Below the pieces are notes generated by a model, which worked only from the letters and a program-made list of their open reading frames with translations, was not told the origin of the DNA and made no database searches. Of a stretch of 64,000 nucleotides of DNA, positions 34,652 to 43,409 are shown in pieces. The stretch's first letter is position 1, and each line of letters begins with the position of its first letter. Source of the DNA: Bacillota bacterium (GTDB lineage: Bacteria > Bacillota > Clostridia > Lachnospirales > Lachnospiraceae); NCBI GenBank assembly GCA_023415055.1, contig JAEZLZ010000090.1, positions 1 through 64,000 of the forward strand, in the 5' to 3' direction. A program made the translations under genes and the position numbers.

Positions 34652-36475
34652 TCAGTATTTCCCAAACTCCTTATCACTAAGTACTATCGTAGGTTTATTA
34701 TAGTCCTCTGATACCTCAGTTTCAACTGCGTGCTTTTTTCCCTTATTCATATTCTCAAGCAGCTGCATCACTTCGGAACTCACATTACTGTAATTATCCT
34801 TGGCTCCCTGAGACTTTTTCAGCTTGAATTTGCTCACAGTTTCCTTCAGCATAGCAGCCTGACCGGATAACTGTTCGCTAGCAGCGGCACTTTCCTCCGA
34901 GGTGGCCGAATTGGTCTGAACGACCTGAGATACCTGCATAATTCCTTGATTGATCTGCTGGATACCCATCGCCTGCTCATTTGATGCGATTGCGATATCA
35001 TTCACCAGTGTGGCTACCTTCTCGACTCCGTCCACAATCTTCCTTAAGGCATCTGCCGTATCCTTTGCAATCTTGGTACCTCCCTCTGCTTTCTTAATGG
35101 AGCCCTCGATCATGTCGGTAGTCTCTCTTGCCGCACTTGCACTTCGTGCTGCTAGGTTGCGAACCTCCTCTGCCACAACCGCAAAGCCTTTGCCATGCTG
35201 TCCTGCCCTTGCTGCTTCCACCGCCGCATTCAGTGCCAGGATATTCGTCTGGAAGGCAATATCATCAATTACCTTAATTACCTTTGAGATATTCATAGAG
35301 GATTCATTGATGTCCTCCATAGCGGTAAGCATGTCTTTCATCTGGTTGTTGCCCTGTACAGCATTCAGCTTAGCAGACTCTGCTAATTCGTTTGCTTTAT
35401 TGGCATTCATAGCATTTAAATCTGTCTGAGAAGAAATTTCTTCCAAGGATGCGGTTAATTCCTCTACGGACGCAGCCTGCTCGGTTGCTCCATGGGAAAG
35501 AGCCATGCTGGTATCCGATACCTGCTTTGCACCAATGGCCACCTGATCAGAGGCTGTAGCTATACTGGTTAATATCTCATTATTGTTATAAACCATCTCG
35601 GATAATTTTTTACCGAGCAGGTCATCTTCTGATCTAACTGTCACTTCCACTGTCAAATCACCGGATGCAATACGCTCTGCTGCATGAGCCTGTCCTCTGA
35701 TGTTTTGAATCATCTTCTCAAAGGCATTACCCAACTTACCGGTCTCATCCTGTCGGTCAATCTTTGCACTGACATTGACATCACCCAAAGCAAGACGTTC
35801 TGCCGTATCAACCAGCTTAATGATCGGTTTGCTGATCATTCTGGAGATCAGAGTAGCTAACAGAATAGAGATGGCTAAGCCAACTCCGACCATAATCATC
35901 ATCATAAGACTTGTATTTTTGGCCAATACATCATTCTGGGCGGATTTTTCTTCTGCTGCCGTTGTATTAAATGTCAGAAGCTGTTCCAGATCATCTCTTA
36001 GCAAAGATACCGTCTCATCGGAATCGACGAGCATAATTTCTGTTGCACGTTCCATATTTTGATCTTGTATGGATACTATGATTTCATCCATAAAGGTCTT
36101 GTAATGCTCCCACTCCGTTTTTACTTCGTTAAAAATTGTGGGGTCTTCATCTACCATTCTTGCTTCGTACTGTTTCAATATATCATCAATGGTTGCTATA
36201 AAGGTTTCCAGCTTTGTAACAGCGGACTCACGTTCTTCATCCGTCTTAAGAACTGTTAATTCAAGCGTATTATAACGAAGTCTCTGAAGATAGGTACCCG
36301 CACTGCTGGATAAGGTAACTCCCCGCGTATTCTCTTCGTATAGATTCGTATCCGCGGTATTTAATCGATATATACTCTGTACACCAATCATACCGAGCGC
36401 TGTGGCGATGAACGAAATCACCAAAAAACCTGCAATTAATTTTGATGAAATCTTCCAATCTTTAAATTTCTTCAT
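34652..36475 (-). CDS. Methyl-accepting chemotaxis protein
   Basis: A 607-residue transmembrane chemoreceptor. TM1 is about 12-32. A four-helix-bundle ligand domain (4HB_MCP type, about 33-185) faces outside, and TM2 is about 188-212. A HAMP domain follows (SKPIIKLVDTAERLALGDV), then a long cytoplasmic coiled coil with the conserved signalling tip DIAFQTNILALNAAVEAA. It is the first gene of the chemosensory operon and the probable cognate input for CheA. The ligand is not predictable. Confidence 0.95.
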   Translation of the reverse strand: MKKFKDWKISSKLIAGFLVISFIATALGMIGVQSIYRLNTADTNLYEENTRGVTLSSSAGTYLQRLRYNTLELTVLKTDEERESAVTKLETFIATIDDILKQYEARMVDEDPTIFNEVKTEWEHYKTFMDEIIVSIQDQNMERATEIMLVDSDETVSLLRDDLEQLLTFNTTAAEEKSAQNDVLAKNTSLMMMIMVGVGLAISILLATLISRMISKPIIKLVDTAERLALGDVNVSAKIDRQDETGKLGNAFEKMIQNIRGQAHAAERIASGDLTVEVTVRSEDDLLGKKLSEMVYNNNEILTSIATASDQVAIGAKQVSDTSMALSHGATEQAASVEELTASLEEISSQTDLNAMNANKANELAESAKLNAVQGNNQMKDMLTAMEDINESSMNISKVIKVIDDIAFQTNILALNAAVEAARAGQHGKGFAVVAEEVRNLAARSASAARETTDMIEGSIKKAEGGTKIAKDTADALRKIVDGVEKVATLVNDIAIASNEQAMGIQQINQGIMQVSQVVQTNSATSEESAAASEQLSGQAAMLKETVSKFKLKKSQGAKDNYSNVSSEVMQLLENMNKGKKHAVETEVSEDYNKPTIVLSDKEFGKY

Positions 36476-36571
36476 AGATGATACCTCCTTAGGGATTATT
36501 CGTTTCCTTATCGCATTTTACTTTTATTTACATCGTACGTAGTAATCACTTACTTACCATTACTTATTTCC

Positions 36572-36600
36572 ATTGTAGTAATTATGTACCATTTTGTCAA
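36572..36600 (-). promoter_or_regulatory. Sigma-A promoter of the chemosensory operon
   Basis: Minus strand TTGACA (36600-36595), 17 bp, TACAAT (36577-36572), about 95 bp before the receptor start. The leader is rich in GTAA / TTAC repeats that could hold an operator. Confidence 0.82.
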
Positions 36601-36713
36601 TGCATGAATTATATTGTCGAATTAATTTATTTTATATCTTAATTATTACGGACTAAAAAGCCTATACGCATAATTCATTATTATCCCTGGCTTATGACAT
36701 CCAGACTTTAAAC

Positions 36714-36748
36714 ACAAAAAGGGCATCGTATATTAAGTACGACGCCCC
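36714..36748 (-). terminator. Terminator of hisS
   Basis: GGGCATCGTA / TACGACGCCC stem with one G-U pair and a 7-nt loop, followed on the minus strand by five T. It lies 11 bp after the hisS stop. Confidence 0.85.
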
Positions 36749-36758
36749 TAAATCTCTA

Positions 36759-38018
36759 TTATTTTGCAAGCTTCTCTAAGAAATATTCTGCCAACCGGTC
36801 AAGATTGACCTCAATTTGTTCTCCTGATTCCATATTCTTAATATTCGCTTTGTTGTTTGACAGTTCATCTGCTCCGATGATCACGGTATTTTTCGCACCG
36901 ATTTTGTTTGCGTATTTCATCTGGGCTTTTACACTGCGATCCATATAATCCGTCTCCACAATAATTCCGGAAGCACGTAAGCTTTGTACCAGCTTAAAAC
37001 CAGAAGCCCTTGCTTCCTTGCCCAGTATTCCGACATAGAGTTCGACTGACGGTTCGGGAGCCAGTTCCACACCTTCGGCCGCTAGCTCACCTATGATACG
37101 TTCAATACCAAAGCCAAATCCGACTGCAGGGATATCCTGCTTCTCATCGATCTCATGAATCAGATTATCGTATCTTCCGCCTCCGCATAAGGTAAAACCT
37201 TCTTCATTCACAAACTCGAATACAGTCTTGGTATAATAATCCAAGCCTCTTACAATTCCGGTATCCACCTCATAAGAAATTCCGATCTCGTCAAGAAGAC
37301 TTTTCAGCTCATCAAAATGTACCTGACATTCTTCATCCAGATATTCAATGGTTCTAGGTGCATCCTTAACAATCGTCTTGCAGGTAGGTACCTTGCAATC
37401 GATCACGCGCAATGGGTTCTTAAGCATTCTTTCACGGCAGGTGGGACAGAGCATCTCCTCATGCTGCTTGAGATAAGCAAGCAGGGCTTCGTTATAAGTC
37501 TTCCGGCAATTTCCACAGCCGATGCTGTTGATATGAAGCTTGGCACCCTTCATTCCAAGTTGTTTCATAAACTCAGTGAGTAAAGAAATCAGTTCTACCT
37601 CAGCCAGAGGACTTGCAGAGCCTAAGAACTCAATTCCGAACTGATGATGTTGGCGAAGTCTTCCACTCTGTGGATTCTCATAACGGAAGGCCTGTGTGAA
37701 ATAAAATAGCTTTGTAGGCTGGCTTTCTGCATAGAGGCTGTTCTCAAGATAAGCACGAACCGCACCGGCAGTACCCTCCGGCTTCAGAGTGATACTGCGG
37801 TTGCCCTTATCATCAAAGGTATACATCTCCTTTTGAACTACATCCGTGGTCTCACCCACGCCTCTCTGGAAGAGTATCGTGTGCTCAAAAGCAGGGGTAA
37901 TAATCTCCTTTATATTATGGGCCTTGCAGATCCTTCTCGCCGTCTCTTCGATGATGGTACGTTTATGCATATTGGATCCGTACCAGTCCTGTGTTCCCTT
38001 TGGTCTTTGTGTTATCAT
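36759..38018 (-). CDS. hisS: Histidyl-tRNA synthetase
   Basis: A 419-residue class II synthetase that charges tRNA-His. The start at 38018 (MITQRPKGTQDW) has GGAGG upstream; a longer frame to 38054 lacks an RBS. Motifs include RPKGTQDWYG, the motif 2 region FRYENPQSGRLRQHHQFGIE, and the histidine motifs RGLDYYTKTVFEF and GGGRYDNL. The C-terminal anticodon-binding domain is present. It closes the apt-rel-MBL-hemZ-hisS run. Confidence 0.97.
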   Translation of the reverse strand: MITQRPKGTQDWYGSNMHKRTIIEETARRICKAHNIKEIITPAFEHTILFQRGVGETTDVVQKEMYTFDDKGNRSITLKPEGTAGAVRAYLENSLYAESQPTKLFYFTQAFRYENPQSGRLRQHHQFGIEFLGSASPLAEVELISLLTEFMKQLGMKGAKLHINSIGCGNCRKTYNEALLAYLKQHEEMLCPTCRERMLKNPLRVIDCKVPTCKTIVKDAPRTIEYLDEECQVHFDELKSLLDEIGISYEVDTGIVRGLDYYTKTVFEFVNEEGFTLCGGGRYDNLIHEIDEKQDIPAVGFGFGIERIIGELAAEGVELAPEPSVELYVGILGKEARASGFKLVQSLRASGIIVETDYMDRSVKAQMKYANKIGAKNTVIIGADELSNNKANIKNMESGEQIEVNLDRLAEYFLEKLAK

Positions 38019-38073
38019 CTTAATCCTCCATTCTAACTGGTATATATCTTTCAAATAGCTCTATCCTTATCAG

Positions 38074-39585
38074 CTATAGCTCACTTTTGTTTGCCTCAAG
38101 GAAGCACTGTTTTCTCTCGATCATTTCATCAATCCTGTTGATGTAGTCTGTCACACTCTTGACATTGTCAACACGTTCCAATCGATTCTCCTTATGAAAT
38201 ACAAACTTTGACATACCGCCTGCACCGAATGCCAGGATTGTCTGTTTCTCCTCCATAATCAAAATATTATAGAGGCCTTCTCGACCATATTTTGCATAAC
38301 CGATGTTCTCCAGATTATCTGCCATATTCTTCTGTCGGTAGAGATAATACGGAAGATAATTATTCTCCTTTGTAAACTGAATCGTCTGCTCCATCATCCT
38401 CCGGACATCCGTAGCTTTTTTGTCCGTATATTGATTCTTCAGGATATTCAGCCTCGCTGCACGCTTAATCGCCAGGGTATGAACTGTGAGGCTTTCCGGA
38501 TTAAGCTCCCTAATCTGCTTCAGTGTATCTATAACATCTGTCGGGTTTTCCTCCGGCAGACCAAGTATAATATCCATGTTGATATTCTCGTGACCGGTCT
38601 CTCTCGCCAGCGCAAATGCTTCTTTGACCTGTAGGGTGGTATGCTTTCTTCCGATGACGTCCAGTGTCTTTTGCTGCATGCTCTGCGGGTTTATGGAGAT
38701 GCGGTCCACACCCCATTTTTTTAGAACTTCCAGCTTTTCTTTCGTTATGCTGTCAGGCCGGCCGGCTTCCACGCAGAACTCCTTTACATAAGTAAAATCA
38801 AACAGTTCCTTTACTAATTGAAGTAAATAATCAAGCTGCTCTGCTGATAAAGTAGTCGGTGTACCTCCGCCAAGATAGACACAGGTCAGCTTCCTATCAG
38901 GAAAGCTATTTGATAGTGCACGCAGTTCTTTTTCCAATGCCTCCAAATATTTTGCAATATAACCGGAATACTTCTCTGCTGAATATGATGTAAAAGAACA
39001 ATAGAGACAGGTACTGGGACAGAAGGGAATCCCGATGTAAATGCTGTACCCTTCTCGGTAATTCATCTCCTCCAAAAGCTCTAATTCTCTGCGTGCAATC
39101 GTGATACTGAGTGCAATCTTATCATCCGAACAAAGGTATTCTTCTTTCATCCTTTGATTGATTGCTTCCTCAGTAAAATCCTTCTGCAACAGCTCGTATA
39201 CCAACTTTGTAGGTCGGATTCCCGTAAGAATTCCCCAGGGCAGTGTACGCTGTGTGACATTGGACAGTATCTGATACAATAACCGCTTCATCGCATTCTT
39301 ATATTCGGATCTGCTAAGTGTATTTGTCAGTTCCAGTATATCTGAATAATGATTGCCTTCTGCCATATCTATATTGATACGGATGCTATGTGGAAGAAAA
39401 TCTATGAACAGCCTTTGCGATCCCATCGAATTCGAATCAACTTTTTGATAATCCTCTTTCGCATAGATCTTAATCGTTTCCTCGGGATAGAAAGCCTTCA
39501 CCAGGGGATAAACGTCATTCTCATATGCTTTATCTGATAATATAGCTTCAATCATTCTTACCTCACATGATGCTGTATTGTGCAT
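38074..39585 (-). CDS. hemZ: Radical SAM coproporphyrinogen dehydrogenase-like HemZ
   Basis: A 503-residue radical SAM protein with the cluster motif CPSTCLYC (C189, C193, C196) in GIPFCPSTCLYCSF, followed by LGGGTPTTLSAEQ and the HemN-like NMDIILGLPEE. The N-terminal 180-residue domain is characteristic of HemZ. The ATG at 39585 begins 1 nt after the MBL stop, with GGAGG inside the end of that gene. HemZ proteins are annotated as oxygen-independent coproporphyrinogen oxidases, though many Clostridia carrying them lack complete heme synthesis, so the true substrate is uncertain. Confidence 0.9.
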   Translation of the reverse strand: MHNTASCEVRMIEAILSDKAYENDVYPLVKAFYPEETIKIYAKEDYQKVDSNSMGSQRLFIDFLPHSIRINIDMAEGNHYSDILELTNTLSRSEYKNAMKRLLYQILSNVTQRTLPWGILTGIRPTKLVYELLQKDFTEEAINQRMKEEYLCSDDKIALSITIARRELELLEEMNYREGYSIYIGIPFCPSTCLYCSFTSYSAEKYSGYIAKYLEALEKELRALSNSFPDRKLTCVYLGGGTPTTLSAEQLDYLLQLVKELFDFTYVKEFCVEAGRPDSITKEKLEVLKKWGVDRISINPQSMQQKTLDVIGRKHTTLQVKEAFALARETGHENINMDIILGLPEENPTDVIDTLKQIRELNPESLTVHTLAIKRAARLNILKNQYTDKKATDVRRMMEQTIQFTKENNYLPYYLYRQKNMADNLENIGYAKYGREGLYNILIMEEKQTILAFGAGGMSKFVFHKENRLERVDNVKSVTDYINRIDEMIERKQCFLEANKSEL

Positions 39586-39586
39586 C

Positions 39587-40240
39587 TTAATCCTCCAAAT
39601 ACCAGCTATCACTAAGATAGATGTTATTCTCTCTTTCATATCCGATGGTTGTCTTATCCCCATGTCCGGGGTAAACCATTACATCATCCTCCAGTACCAT
39701 AAGCTTAGTACGGATGGACTTGATCAATTCCTCTCCATCTCCGGTAGGAAGATCCGTTCTTCCGACGCTATCCCGGAATAGGGTATCGCCGCTGATCAGC
39801 GTTCGATGCTTCCGGAAATAATAGCAGGCTCCTCCAGCGGTATGCCCCGGTGTGTGGATCACCCGAAGCGTAAATCCGGCAAGCGATAGGATCTGATTGT
39901 CTGTAAGCTTTACCTCCGGTACAAGTCTGCATTCTCTGTGTATCTGGGAGGAGGCATTCATTCGAGGATCGGATAGCAACAGTGCTTCAGCCTCATGGCA
40001 ATGAATCGAAGTCTTTGTAGCTGCTGCAAGCTCAGAGGCTGCCAAAATATGGTCAAAATGACCATGCGTGAGAAGAATCCCCTTACACACAAGGTCATTT
40101 GCCTTCAAAAACTGTTCTATTCTTTCGGCATGATCAGCCGGATCAAATACGATTGCTTCCTTTGTATCCGCGTTACTTATAATATAACAGTTCGTTTGAA
40201 CCATACCAAGGACTAGAATTTTAATCGACAATTCACTCAT
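39587..40240 (-). CDS. MBL-fold metallohydrolase (glyoxalase II-like)
   Basis: A 217-residue metallo-beta-lactamase fold hydrolase. Metal motif THGHFDHI, then VIHTPGHTAGGACY, LISGDTLFRDSVGRTDL and VYPGHGDKTTIGYE match the glyoxalase-II-like branch. It would hydrolyse a thioester or related bond; the substrate is unknown. It is encoded 12 bp after rel and 1 nt before hemZ, as in many Clostridia. Confidence 0.9.
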   Translation of the reverse strand: MSELSIKILVLGMVQTNCYIISNADTKEAIVFDPADHAERIEQFLKANDLVCKGILLTHGHFDHILAASELAAATKTSIHCHEAEALLLSDPRMNASSQIHRECRLVPEVKLTDNQILSLAGFTLRVIHTPGHTAGGACYYFRKHRTLISGDTLFRDSVGRTDLPTGDGEELIKSIRTKLMVLEDDVMVYPGHGDKTTIGYERENNIYLSDSWYLED

Positions 40241-40252
40241 ACATTTCTCCCA

Positions 40253-42550
40253 TTATCCAGCAGTACGTTCGATATCCAAAACACTCTCAACACTGCGTAT
40301 TTTCGCGATTATCTCATTCAGTTGCTCCTTGCCGTTTATCTCAAAGCTGATACTGATCGAGGCTTTACCTTGTTTACTGGTTCTGACATTCATCGAGGTA
40401 ACATCAATCTTATTTTCCGTAAGTACTTTTGAGATATCAACCAATACACCTGTACGGTTATTTGCATAAATCTTAATTTCTGCACTGTATACTCCGCCGA
40501 CTTCTTTTCCGTCAACAGATACATTCCATTCTGCATCGATCAACCTTGCACGGTCTTCCTCCGGAAGATTGATAACGTTGATACAGTCCGTGCGATGGAT
40601 GGACACGCCTCTGCCCCTTGTAACAAATCCAACAATCTCATCACCCGGAACCGGACTGCAGCATCTGGAGAAGCGAACCGCCAGGTCATGGATCCCTTCC
40701 ACGACGATACCGCTCTTTGATTTCTTCTGGGGAATTCGTTCTCTGATCTCCTGAACCGCCTCCAGGACATTCTCATCCGTGATTTCCTTCTTGTTCTTTT
40801 TCTTATATTCTTCAATGAGCTTATTTACAATCTGGCCTTCCTTTAAACCACCATGTCCGATGGCTGCCAAAACCGATTCCCAATCTCGGAAGCCATATTT
40901 ACGCATAACGGAGCTAGTGAATTCGGGCTTTAAGATATCGCTCAGTACAATACTCTTCGTCTTACAATAGGAAGAAATCAGTTCCTTGCCTTTGTTGATA
41001 TTATCTTCCTTAAGCTCTGTTTTAAACCATTGATTGATCTTATTCTTCGCCTGGGTGCTCTTGACAATAGAGAGCCAGTCACGGCTGGGACCCTTGGAGT
41101 TCTGAGAAGTAATTATCTCGATTCGATCGCCATTCTGAATCACATAATCGATCGGTTCCAGCTTACCGTTTACTCTGGCACCAACCATTTTGTTTCCTAC
41201 CGCACTATGGATCGCATAAGCAAAGTCAATCGGGTTGGAACCAGTCGGCAGGGTCTTCACATCTCCTGTCGGAGTAAATGCATAGACACTCTCGGAAAAC
41301 AAATCAAAGTCATTCTTAATCAGGCTTAAGAACTCCTTATTGTCGGACATGTCCTTCTGCCACTCCAGCACCTGTCGAAGCCAGGTCAGCTTCTCCTCCT
41401 CTGCGTTGGCAGTACCTCCCTTACCGTCCTGTCCCTCTTTATACTTCCAGTGAGCTGCGATACCATATTCTGCGGTTCGATGCATCTCATAGGTACGGAT
41501 CTGAATCTCAAAGGGAGCTCCTTTCGGACCGATCAGCGTCGTATGAAGTGATTGGTACATGTTCGGCTTAGGCATAGCTATATAATCTTTGAAGCGTCCG
41601 GGGATCGGTTTATACATCTCATGGATCACACCCAGCGCTGCATAACAGTCTTTTAAAGAATCTACAATAATACGAACTGCAAATAAGTCATAGATCTGAT
41701 CCAATGTCTTATTCTGATTTACCATCTTTTTATAGATACTGAAGAAATGCTTGATTCTGCCATCGATCTTTGCCTCGATTCCGGCTTCTTCGATGTGACT
41801 ACGTACATCACTCACAATATCGTCAATGTAAGCCTGACGCTCGCTTTTCTTTGTGGAAATCTTTTCCGCCAGCTCCTTATAGACTTCCGGTTCAAGATAT
41901 TTTAAGGATAAATCGTCCAGCTCGATCTTGATTTTTGAGATACCAAGCCTCTGTGCAATCGGTGCATAGATATCCATGGTCTCTCTTGCAGTTTCCTTTT
42001 GCTTATCCGGTTCCTTATACTTTAAGGTACGCATATTATGCAGACGATCCGCCAGCTTGATTAAGATAACACGGATATCCTTAGCCATCGCCAAAAACAT
42101 CTTTCGAAGGTTTTCCGCTTGAAGCTCTACTTTATCCATGTCATAATTCAGCTTGGTCAGTTTGGTTACTCCGTCCACCAGTAAGGCAATTTCATCTGAG
42201 AACATAGAAGCAATCTGAGCCACCGTAAATTCCGTATCCTCTACCACATCATGAAGGATACCCGCTACAATGGTCTCCTTATCAAGCTCCAACTCAGCTA
42301 AAATATTTGCCACACACAGAGGATGGATAATATAAGGTTCCCCTGACTTACGAAGTTGATCCTTATGGGCGTCGTTAGCAAGATGATACGCCTTCTCTAC
42401 CATGGAGATATCGGCAGACGGATGGTAGCTTCTGATTTTATGAATGAGCTCCTGATACAGAGTCTCAGGCGCAGTAAAATCAGCCGGTGCCTGAAAAGTC
42501 ACCGCTTCAAACTTCTCCTCTTTCTCTGTTACCTTTTTGATTTCATCCAT
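40253..42550 (-). CDS. relA: Bifunctional (p)ppGpp synthetase/hydrolase
   Basis: A 765-residue long Rel protein: N-terminal HD hydrolase (HPLCVANILAEL, ILHDVVEDTEF), synthetase domain (KPNMYQSLHTTLIGP), TGS domain (VYAFTPTGDVKTLPTGSNPIDFA begins near 425), zinc-finger/helical region, and C-terminal ACT. Both catalytic halves look intact, so it should make and degrade the stringent alarmone. The ATG at 42550 has GGTGGTGAT upstream. Between apt and the MBL gene. Confidence 0.96.
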   Translation of the reverse strand: MDEIKKVTEKEEKFEAVTFQAPADFTAPETLYQELIHKIRSYHPSADISMVEKAYHLANDAHKDQLRKSGEPYIIHPLCVANILAELELDKETIVAGILHDVVEDTEFTVAQIASMFSDEIALLVDGVTKLTKLNYDMDKVELQAENLRKMFLAMAKDIRVILIKLADRLHNMRTLKYKEPDKQKETARETMDIYAPIAQRLGISKIKIELDDLSLKYLEPEVYKELAEKISTKKSERQAYIDDIVSDVRSHIEEAGIEAKIDGRIKHFFSIYKKMVNQNKTLDQIYDLFAVRIIVDSLKDCYAALGVIHEMYKPIPGRFKDYIAMPKPNMYQSLHTTLIGPKGAPFEIQIRTYEMHRTAEYGIAAHWKYKEGQDGKGGTANAEEEKLTWLRQVLEWQKDMSDNKEFLSLIKNDFDLFSESVYAFTPTGDVKTLPTGSNPIDFAYAIHSAVGNKMVGARVNGKLEPIDYVIQNGDRIEIITSQNSKGPSRDWLSIVKSTQAKNKINQWFKTELKEDNINKGKELISSYCKTKSIVLSDILKPEFTSSVMRKYGFRDWESVLAAIGHGGLKEGQIVNKLIEEYKKKNKKEITDENVLEAVQEIRERIPQKKSKSGIVVEGIHDLAVRFSRCCSPVPGDEIVGFVTRGRGVSIHRTDCINVINLPEEDRARLIDAEWNVSVDGKEVGGVYSAEIKIYANNRTGVLVDISKVLTENKIDVTSMNVRTSKQGKASISISFEINGKEQLNEIIAKIRSVESVLDIERTAG

Positions 42551-42582
42551 GATCATCACCACCCATCTACACAAAGTCTAAA

Positions 42583-42620
42583 CAATAGAAAGTATGCTAC
42601 GCGGACTTTCTATCATCGCT
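42583..42620 (+). repeat. Dispersed hairpin repeat, copy 4
   Basis: ATAGAAAG / CTTTCTAT stem (42585-42592 with 42606-42613), inner TATGCTACGCGGA. The 3' flank is degenerate (CATCGCT instead of TGTCATG). It lies between apt and rel, in the same orientation as the other copies. Confidence 0.7.
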
Positions 42621-42631
42621 AATTATTATTG

Positions 42632-43156
42632 TTACTTACCTTCGTATTGAATTACGGCTTCCACATCATATTTGGTCAGCTTATCGCGACCCTTTAAACC
42701 TTTTAATTCCATTAAAAATACAATTTTTACCACCTCTCCACCCAGCTGTTCGATCAACTTAGTGATTGCTTCGATGGTACCACCGGTTGCAATAAGGTCA
42801 TCTATGATTACTACCTTCTGTCCGGGTTTAATCGCATCCTTGTGAATCTCTATTGTTGCTTTTCCATATTCCAGATCATAATCCATGGATACTGTTTCGC
42901 AGGGTAATTTGCCCTTCTTACGTACCGGAACAAATGCCTTGTTCAAATTATATGCTATCGGAACGCCAAAGATAAAGCCTCTGGATTCGGGACCGGCGAT
43001 AATATCAAACTCAAGTCCGCTCAAAAACTCCTGCATTTGATCAATCGCTAATCTAAGTCCGTCCTTGTCCTGTAATACGCTCGTAATATCGCGAAATATA
43101 ATTCCAGGCTCCGGAAAATCCGGGATACTTCTTACATACTCTTCTAATTTCTTCAT
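42632..43156 (-). CDS. apt: Adenine phosphoribosyltransferase
   Basis: A 174-residue purine salvage enzyme converting adenine and PRPP to AMP. The family motifs FPEPGIIFRDIT, GPESRGFIFG, the PRPP loop VVIIDDLIATGGT and length are all typical. First gene of the apt-rel-MBL-hemZ-hisS transcription unit, with a promoter at 43292-43320. Confidence 0.97.
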   Translation of the reverse strand: MKKLEEYVRSIPDFPEPGIIFRDITSVLQDKDGLRLAIDQMQEFLSGLEFDIIAGPESRGFIFGVPIAYNLNKAFVPVRKKGKLPCETVSMDYDLEYGKATIEIHKDAIKPGQKVVIIDDLIATGGTIEAITKLIEQLGGEVVKIVFLMELKGLKGRDKLTKYDVEAVIQYEGK

Positions 43157-43291
43157 CTAACAACCATGCCTTTCTTAGGGTTAACCCTCTTTATGATGAC
43201 AAGTGATACGACAACGTTTCACCTGTTTCGCTATACTTCTATTCAGGACGAAGCAATATACCTGACGATGATATATTCTTTATAGATGCTT

Positions 43292-43320
43292 ATTATATCA
43301 CCATTTGCGACAATTCGTAA
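43292..43320 (-). promoter_or_regulatory. Promoter upstream of apt
   Basis: Minus strand extended -10 TGATATAAT (hexamer 43297-43292), 17-bp spacer, weak -35 TTACGA (43320-43315). It gives a leader of about 130 nt before apt. Confidence 0.5.
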
Positions 43321-43409
43321 AGAATAATTAATAATCACGAAGTAAATTTTACTTATAATTGACACATTAGCGAATATATCATACGGTTTTTTTCTCTTTT
43401 ACAGTCGAT

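Noticed and set aside
34950..35429. Long plus-strand open frame opposite the chemoreceptor gene
   Set aside because: It is a shadow frame with no RBS and low-complexity Ser/Ala composition reflecting the coiled-coil code on the other strand.
36476..36650. Sigma-28 flagellar-type promoter before the chemoreceptor
   Set aside because: I saw no convincing TAAA / GCCGATAA pair at the right spacing, while a near-perfect sigma-A promoter is present.
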